A stretch of DNA of 64,000 nt from Diorhabda sublineata (taxonomy: Eukaryota; Arthropoda; Insecta; Coleoptera; Chrysomelidae), in contig NC_079480.1 of assembly GCF_026230105.1 (NCBI RefSeq), positions 13,806,488 through 13,870,487 on the forward strand. Direction: 5' to 3'. The translations under genes were made by a program, and so were the position numbers. This document shows positions 57,691 to 64,000 of this stretch, piece by piece. The stretch's first letter is position 1; every line of letters begins with the position of its first letter. A model generated the notes under the pieces. The model ran no database searches and was not told the origin of the DNA. It worked only from the letters and a program-made list of their open reading frames with translations.

Positions 57691-57870
57691 GTGTCGAAAG
57701 CTGGTGTTCCATTCAGAATTGAACGTTCTACGTTGCTCTAATGGAACGATGGAGACGTGTTCAGTTATCGCGAAAAAACCGGCGACCATTTGCTTCGAGG
57801 TGCTTCGTGCGTGAACAACTCTTGTTAGATTTGGCTCATTTTGAAAGACCATACAGTACATGAGCGATTG
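57650..57870 (-). pseudogene. Mariner transposase fragment
   Basis: The minus strand reads RVVHARSTSKQMVAGFF, then HVSIVPLEQRRTFNSEW, the central mariner block (K-K-M-V-x-x-F-F ... V-P-L-E-x-x-R-T-V-N-x-E-W). It has no flanking ends. It abuts the LINE RNase H fragment, a junction made by rearrangement. Confidence 0.75.
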
Positions 57871-58379
57871 TCAAATTATGCGGTATCGAACGCGAACAAA
57901 TCTTTATGCTTAAGTATGCCTCAATCTCACAGTGTCGATGATTTCCGGCCCAACGGCAGATTTTGGATGACTTTAACGAAATTCATCCTGTAGTGAAGTG
58001 CGACCACGATAGAATTTGGGAAAACCAGCAAAAAACGGCGCATCAAGATCGTGCTTCATCACCAAAAGACAAAGCGAGTTGATCGGCACACTATTGTTGG
58101 TTTTATCCATTAAAAATGTCAAACTTTATGATGGAAATGTCAGATTCGGCATATTCACATCAGGGTTGTCATACCTCAAAACTTGAATAGAAACCCTTGT
58201 ATTCGAATCTTACCGAAATTTATTTGGTGTTTGTCTTCTTTAATTTCTATTTTAAAGTCGTGATTTCAACTGTCGTTATCTATTCTATAATCGCATTTGT
58301 CTATGATCCCATCCATCGTCTTTCATCTAGTCGGTCATGCTTTAACTATCTCATGAGTTGTTTATTCATCGAGTATAGT

Positions 58380-58475
58380 GAACACACAGGTTCACACTAT
58401 CACTACACTAACACTCTCAATTACACTGAATGACGCACGTTTGCACAAGCAATTTATCGTCTTCAGTTTCTGAAA
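58380..58475. repeat. Dispersed repeat, third copy
   Basis: cactacactaacactctcaattacactgaatgacgcacgttt..atcgtcttcag matches the two copies at 39195-39365 in the same orientation. Confidence 0.7.
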
Positions 58476-58499
58476 AGCATTCAAATGAACAATGCTCAG

Positions 58500-61040
58500 G
58501 TTTTATTGACGCTTTTTTTGCTTCGATTCTGTAAATTAAACTTAGATTAACCTCTACACTTTTGAAACGAAAAAACAGTTAAGACAGCGAATTAAGTGCG
58601 CTCCGATTAAAACAACGCACCTTCTCACATTACGGTAACCGCCACTGCTAAAATTCACCCGCAGTATTTCCTGTTTCCTAACCTTAAATTTTCACTTGCA
58701 GGACAGATTTTCAACAGCAAGTATTGAAAGGAAACTATGTTGAAAAATAAAAATGATTATAAAAAAAAATGATTTCTTTGCTCGGTCGGAAACTTTTTAG
58801 AAAACCTCCGTATACAGGAAAGGATAAATCATAAAGAGGTTTTATTGGAGACTCAATGCAAACCAAAATTTACGAAATTAATCTCTCTCAAAGTTGAATA
58901 AATTACTTAATGGATCAGTATTCGTAGAAGAGGTTAAGTTTTTACGAAAATGATCCATTTATAGATATAATTGTTTCACATATTTGAGAACGGCTCAAAG
59001 CCGACTCTGTTTAAGTGAAAACAACACTGTACTATTAATATTAAATACGCTATTCACTAGTAAATGATTGTGTAAATTTTCGATATAAATTAAAAAAGAA
59101 TCTCCTTAAAATTCCATGTGTAAATGGAAGTACATTGTTTTGATTGTTTTGTAAGATATTTTCCACATTTTGCGATGTTTGTCCTATATGAGAAACACGT
59201 TAATTTCTTTAATTTATTTGATTTAACATTACCAAAATGTTTATGTAATTAAGTGTTATTTAATTTTACGTTTGCTGTATTTTTATACAAGCAAAATTTT
59301 AAATTAATTTTAATATTACTTTTTTCAATATTTTATCTATCTCTTTAATGTCAGTGGAAAATGTCGAGCTGAAATAGTAAACTACGAAATTATTCTATAT
59401 ACATACAAACTAACAATCATTACAACCTAACCTAAGTTTAAAATTTAAAATCGAGTACCTGTTCTATGCGACCATATCGGTTACTTCTTAAAGTTAACTG
59501 AATCCACGTTTAAAAATATATCTATTAACACTTACATTTTATAAAAACACTATAAAATCGCGCATTTTAGATTTAAAAGCACCATCAAACAGTCTATTCA
59601 CTTTTGCTTGTAGTTTATTTTAAATTCAGCATGTGGTTCGCTAAAACACAACAGACTGCTGTCAAAAAATTACAAAACGTTAAATGCTTAAAATGAACCG
59701 ACAGTCGACTATTGTTCTTCTTCGAGTCGAATAAAAGAACCAGAAGGTTCTTATTACGTGACACGAACCTGATTAAAACCAGGCTATTTTCAACCGTAAC
59801 AGCAGCTGTTTAAAGAAATAATTTGGCATATTACGAATACCGGTTCTGCTGCAAAATGCTAGACCTACAGAACACAAGAAAGAGACCTTGGTAAAAGAAT
59901 GTTATCCCTTCCCTGTATATTGAGTTTAAGATCGGTTCTTTATACTGTAAATTCTTAGCGTTAAAAACGTCGTTGCCACATCGTCTTTGGTTATTACGAA
60001 AAACAGATTAATATATCTTAACAAACATAAATATAATTTTGAATTTAAAGTCTACAATAAATAAAAAGAAAATATTAAATGAAACAGGATAAACTAGAAT
60101 GTTTTGGATTATAATTTTGTTGTATTTATAATTATCTACTGATATATAACTATACTTCAATTATTCTTATTATTTTTCATTAATCTTTTTGTTATAACCT
60201 TTTAAAAGTATTTATTTGATTAGATTTCACACTTATATGTATCTAAATACATATTTTGTTAATAAATCTGTTCATTAGATAAATGATATCGAAGAAATTT
60301 ATAAATTAAACTTGGCAACATCTGCGATAAAACGGTCAGAGGCAAATGCACGATGGATGGATACTTGGGTGGGAAAATTTCAATTATTTGTCTCAAAGGC
60401 AAAGAATGCATCTTCAACGTTGTTACGGAATATATGTATGGGTCATTTAGGGTAATCAATTTAAATATTTAACAAAGAATTTAAAGATGAAAATTACTAT
60501 TTATTATTTCGAATAAGTACAAGACTTATTATTAGTTATATATGTTTTATTATAAGCTTTTTTATACAAATAATTTTATTATTAAATAATTTGATATAAG
60601 TAAACATAATTCAATAAATAGGGCTTCTATAAAATATGTCATAACTACAGAAAAATGACAAGTCGGAGCAAATGCTGAAAGCTATATTAATTCGATAGTT
60701 TCTCGTAAGATGGCGCAACTCATCATTTTTAAAATGTATTCGTATTTTTTTCAATATGTATTAATTAACAAAAAATATGAAATAAACCCAATAATAAAAT
60801 AAGTGATTGTCAAATTCCTTCAATACTAAAAGTGTTTCTTGCTTCTTTTTTGAAAATCTAATATATATATTAACCCCACCTTTTCATGGAGTACAACGTT
60901 TCTTGTTAGAAATTACCGAATTAATCCCAAAATTTGATTTTGTATTTTAAGTATTTCGCCCCAAATATGGGCTATTTATGTAGTTATTTTTAAATAAAGG
61001 ATCCCGTTAGCATTCCAAGGGTAATGTATTGTTAGTTGCC
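58500..61040. other. Intergenic region left of the Cdk4/6 gene
   Basis: AT-rich. I see no transposase motif, no RNA gene and no credible protein-coding frame. The 66-residue minus frame at 60259-60459 is unsupported. Confidence 0.35.
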
Positions 61041-61051
61041 TATGATATTAC

Positions 61052-61682
61052 GGGTACGTTCCATTTAATAGCCGTAAAGTCGCCCACATCTGTTACCAAT
61101 GAAATTTATAATTCACTAGTAGGCGAAAGGTCTATATATAAACAAGAAGCAATGGATGAAGTGGGGAGAGCGCTGGGGAGTAGTGACGTCTAGTGATTGC
61201 ACGCTACGAGCGAGGGCTTTATTTGAAAGGATACAATCTATGGAGGTAGAGAGAAGAATACTCCACGGAATCGTTCGAAATATGTTAATCGACTGTGTTC
61301 TGTGATCAAACGTCAACTATGTCTATGATTTTAACCTTTCATAGAAGAAAAATGATTGAATTCGTTTATGAAGATAAGAAAAATGAATTTGAACTGCATG
61401 AACTATTCTCTATAATTTCGGTTTAATTATAATGACAATTTTTATATACATATAAAACTGGGTGAGTGATGAATACGCCACGTAATTCTTTGGAAAGGAA
61501 CTAGACAAAGTACCTCACATTTATCACATATTGTTAAAATTGTAGAGTTCAATAAAAATAACCAAAATAGCCTGTTTTGAAAATATTCGTGTCATAAAAA
61601 TACAAGGCACAGAAAACAATAGTCCTGACAGCGAACGCTCAACATGTTCCCCATTGTGGGCGTTAAATGGAACGTACTCTAT
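61052..61682. mobile_element. Short inverted-repeat (MITE-like) element
   Basis: Near-identical inverted ends gtacgttccatttaa (about 61054-61068) and ttaaatggaacgtac (about 61664-61678), with extended similarity (gggt...tagcc against gggc...ctc). The interior has no transposase. No clear target duplication is seen, so the class is open. It sits about 0.5 kb upstream of the first coding exon of the kinase. Confidence 0.55.
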
Positions 61683-62175
61683 AGCCGGCTCAATTAGCTG
61701 TCAATTGTATTCTGTCAAGTATCATTTTTTGATTTTCTACAACATGTTGAACTAGTGAGAAAAGTCGTCTATTTTTATATTTATTTATATATTTATATTT
61801 ATTTGAGTATAAATGTTTTTATTTCTTCACTTTAAGTTATAAAGTGTTAAAAATATAACTTTTTATTATTTTTACGGTATGTATATTTTAGAATAAGTAA
61901 ATAAGATTTTATAAACATTAATTGAAATATTTAATTACGCTAGCCTTTCTCAAATATCGTGTATTTATTTTTGTATATCCTATTATATATTAAAGTACTT
62001 AGGATAGATATTTTATTGGACAACCCGTTGTGTATATTTTAATTTGTTCGATCTTTTGTAAGACTTTTTCATGCTTTCATTTCAAATCGGAAAACTATAA
62101 AAAATGATTGATACAATTTTATATCTTTACATTATATTTGAATTTTTCATGTTTTTGTGGTTTTTTATAGAGATA

Positions 62176-62227
62176 ATGTCATTCGACAAAAGCAATACAT
62201 ATGAAGCTCTTAATAGAATTGGAAGGG
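62176..62227 (+). CDS. Cdk4: Cdk4/6 coding exon 1
   Basis: The ATG at 62176-62178 follows acceptor TTATAG (exon edge 62171), so an upstream untranslated exon exists. It encodes MSFDKSNTYEALNRIGR and ends one base into the next codon at donor GTAAGT. Confidence 0.92.
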
Positions 62228-63556
62228 GTAAGTTTTTTTTACTGTAAACTATGTAGTGAATAAAATTATATATCAAATTTAGGAGCGTATGGAACAGTTT
62301 ATAAAGCTAAAGATAGGAAAACAGGTAATGATGTAGCTTTGAAACGAGTATGTGTACCATTAACTGAAGACGGGATTCCAATGAACACATTGCGAGAAAT
62401 TGCTTTACTTCGTCAACTAAATACATTCGATCATCCAAATATTGTACGTCTCTTAGATGTATGTCATGGACAACAAATGGAAAAAGAACTCATCATGTAC
62501 CTAGTATGCTTTAACTTCATTATTCAGCTGAATTTTTTAGTAAACCAATAAATTTCAGGTGTTTGAACATGTAGAACAAGATCTAGCTACATACATAGAA
62601 AAAAATTCAAAAGGTTTCTGCTCAATAGAAATTCGTAATCTTGCAAAAGAGATACTCCAAGGAGTCGACTTTTTACATAGTAACAGAGTCGTACACAGAG
62701 ATTTGAAGCCTCAAAATTTGTTAGTAACACATGATGGTCATATCAAATTAGCAGATTTTGGATTGGCTAAAAGCTATGATTTCGAAATGCAGTTAACTTC
62801 TGTGGTAAGTTTTCTTCTTCTGTAATCTTCTGTAAATGAGAATTAAAACAAACAAGGTAACAATGAGGTAGGAATGATTGAATGGAGAGAAGTAACAAAA
62901 AGTGAAAAAGATTGAAGCCAATGGTACATACATAAACTTTACAGCTGTAAATATATATTAATGAGACTTTTGACAATGAAATTAAGTAAAAAACAAAATA
63001 TTGTATCCACAGTATAACATTTGAAGAAGTTGGACATCCTAATTTGCTGCATTTATATAACTAATAACACCAGATGAGGAAAAGGTCATATCTATCTCCT
63101 TGGATGATTCCAAGGTATTAGATTACATTTTTGTGCAAAGCTGTGGTATCTAAGATTTGATGAAATATCGTGTGATTATTTTGGGTGTTACTTGAAATGA
63201 AGAATGCAGAGAGTTTGTATGGATTAGAGGTCATCTCAAATAGTATCTGGTGTACCACTGGGTTTAATAGTTGTTTCTTGCATATATTATATTTGTATAT
63301 AATACTACTTTTGTTAGAATTATGCTATTTAGGCATCTTTTATTCACCAATTTCTTAAAATTATTGGTTTTTATATAAAATATGCTTCTTTTAAGGTGGT
63401 CACATTATGGTACCGAGCACCGGAGGTTCTTCTAGGTCTCACATATGCAACACCGGTTGATATTTGGTCTATTGGTTGTATAATTGTGGAGTTGTATAGC
63501 CTCAAACCTCTATTTTGCGGTTGTTCCGAAGGCGATCAGCTCAGCAAAATTTTCAG
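62176..63556 (+). CDS. Cdk4: Gene 3: cyclin-dependent kinase 4/6, 5' four coding exons
   Basis: The four exons join to 226 codons plus two bases. Seen: glycine loop IGRGAYGTVYKAKD; catalytic lysine in VALKRV; cyclin-binding helix PMNTLREIALLRQL; HRDLKPQN loop; DFG in LADFGLAKSYD; and activation-segment VVVTLWYRAPEVLL. The V-V-T-L-W-Y-R-A-P-E form and the P-x-x-T-x-R-E helix are typical of the Cdk4/6 branch (Cdk1/2 have PSTAIRE and V-V-T-L-W-Y with a T-loop E). The protein pairs with cyclin D and phosphorylates the retinoblastoma protein at G1/S (family knowledge). The C-lobe end lies beyond the window. The helix residue N in PMNTLRE replaces the common S. Confidence 0.93.
62283..62503 (+). 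CDS. Cdk4: Cdk4/6 coding exon 2
   Basis: 221 bp with the glycine loop, VALK and the PMNTLRE helix. It ends ELIMYL at donor GTATGC. The intron to exon 3 is only 55 bp. Confidence 0.95.
62559..62804 (+). CDS. Cdk4: Cdk4/6 coding exon 3
   Basis: 246 bp, phase 0 at both ends. It encodes VFEHVEQDLATYIEKNSKGF, then VVHRDLKPQNLLVT and ADFGLAKSYDFEMQLTSV. Donor is GTAAGT. Confidence 0.95.
62805..63395. other. Cdk4/6 intron 3, no recognised feature
   Basis: 591 bp AT-rich intron without repeats or open frames of note. Confidence 0.5.
63396..63556 (+). CDS. Cdk4: Cdk4/6 coding exon 4
   Basis: 161 bp. It encodes VVTLWYRAPEVLLGLTYATP, then VDIWSIGCIIVELYSLKPLF and ends SKIFR at donor GTATGC. The exon leaves two bases over. 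No sequence to the right edge gives the expected next segment, so exon 5 lies outside the window. Confidence 0.94.
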
Positions 63557-64000
63557 GTATGCTGATACATTTTACATATCTAAACAAAAATATTTATTTT
63601 TGTTAATTTAGAATTGACAATGAGATAAAAATATCAACTGATATCATGTATTTCCTCGATTTTTATATAATTTTTCGTTATTATGTCAAAAACTTTGCTT
63701 TATTCCTTTTTATAACATTCTTGTTTGTTTTTCCTGTTATTTTGTCAAATGATTTTCTCAAAGAAAGTCTCTAAAAGGACAGGAAAAATCCTACCACACT
63801 TGATTCGCTTCAGTATAGAAGCAATCTAGGTACATATCAGAACCTTGAAGAAGAGCCAAATCCTTCAGATCAATCAGCATTACTTAGTTTTCACCTAAAA
63901 TTATGGAAAAAGCTGTCGATAATTTTTCACGTATTTTTCTGTGTCACTTTTTAATTGTTTTCAGAACTCTTTTGGGTTAGTAACCAGGATTCATACTCTT
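63557..64000. other. Cdk4/6 intron 4, start
   Basis: Intron sequence up to the window edge. An AG at 63610-63611 is followed by IDNEIK in frame, which does not resemble the expected kinase C-lobe, so I do not call it an exon. Confidence 0.5.

Noticed and set aside
63612..63660. Possible fifth exon of Cdk4/6 after the AG at 63610-63611
   Set aside because: The in-frame translation (IDNEIK...) does not resemble the kinase C-lobe sequence expected after SKIFR.

Overview
This window is nuclear DNA of an insect, probably a beetle; the species cannot be fixed from the sequence alone. It is strongly AT-rich. Genes are split into short exons with consensus GT/AG sites, and long introns are packed with Tc1/mariner and hAT transposons, foldback elements and satellites. 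There are no operons, no bacterial signals and no CRISPR array.

Three protein-coding genes were rebuilt by matching splice sites and reading phase. (1) Minus strand, 124-28836: the 5' 17 coding exons (893 codons) of a secreted or membrane receptor. It has a signal peptide, a farnesoic-acid-methyltransferase-like module, a MAM-like module, cysteine-rich EGF-like modules and about four fibronectin-III-like modules. The transmembrane and any cytoplasmic domain lie left of the window. The layout resembles insect receptor-type tyrosine phosphatases, but no catalytic domain is visible here. (2) Minus strand, 31961-53201: nine coding exons (997 codons with stop, all phases compatible) for a four-transmembrane protein resembling the ENTREP/FAM189 family, with one PPxY motif and a long disordered tail. 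(3) Plus strand, from 62176: the first four coding exons of a Cdk4/6-type cyclin-dependent kinase, cut off by the right edge. One tRNA-Thr(CGT) lies on the minus strand at 54575-54646.

Region by region: 0.1-29 kb is gene 1. Its introns hold a 4.2 kb minisatellite (1.6-5.85 kb), a 1.9 kb hAT remnant (6289-8179), several tandem repeats, mariner fragments, a 6.2 kb hAT-type element with ~1.7-2 kb inverted arms (19782-25987) and a 1.5 kb terminal-inverted-repeat element (26.9-28.3 kb). The stretch 30.2-31.96 kb is a tandem array of about eleven decayed copies of the last coding segment of gene 2. The stretch 32-53 kb is gene 2; its introns hold purine-skewed repeats, T-rich repeats, a mariner remnant, a 1.07 kb palindrome and a 12-copy 174-bp satellite. 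The stretch 53-62 kb is intergenic, with the tRNA, a nearly intact DD41D (rosa-like) mariner element, a LINE/mariner chimera and a short inverted-repeat element. Gene 3 follows.

The three genes show no sign of working together. The most unusual structure is the gene 2 C-terminal coding repeat continuing as a non-coding tandem array beyond the stop codon.
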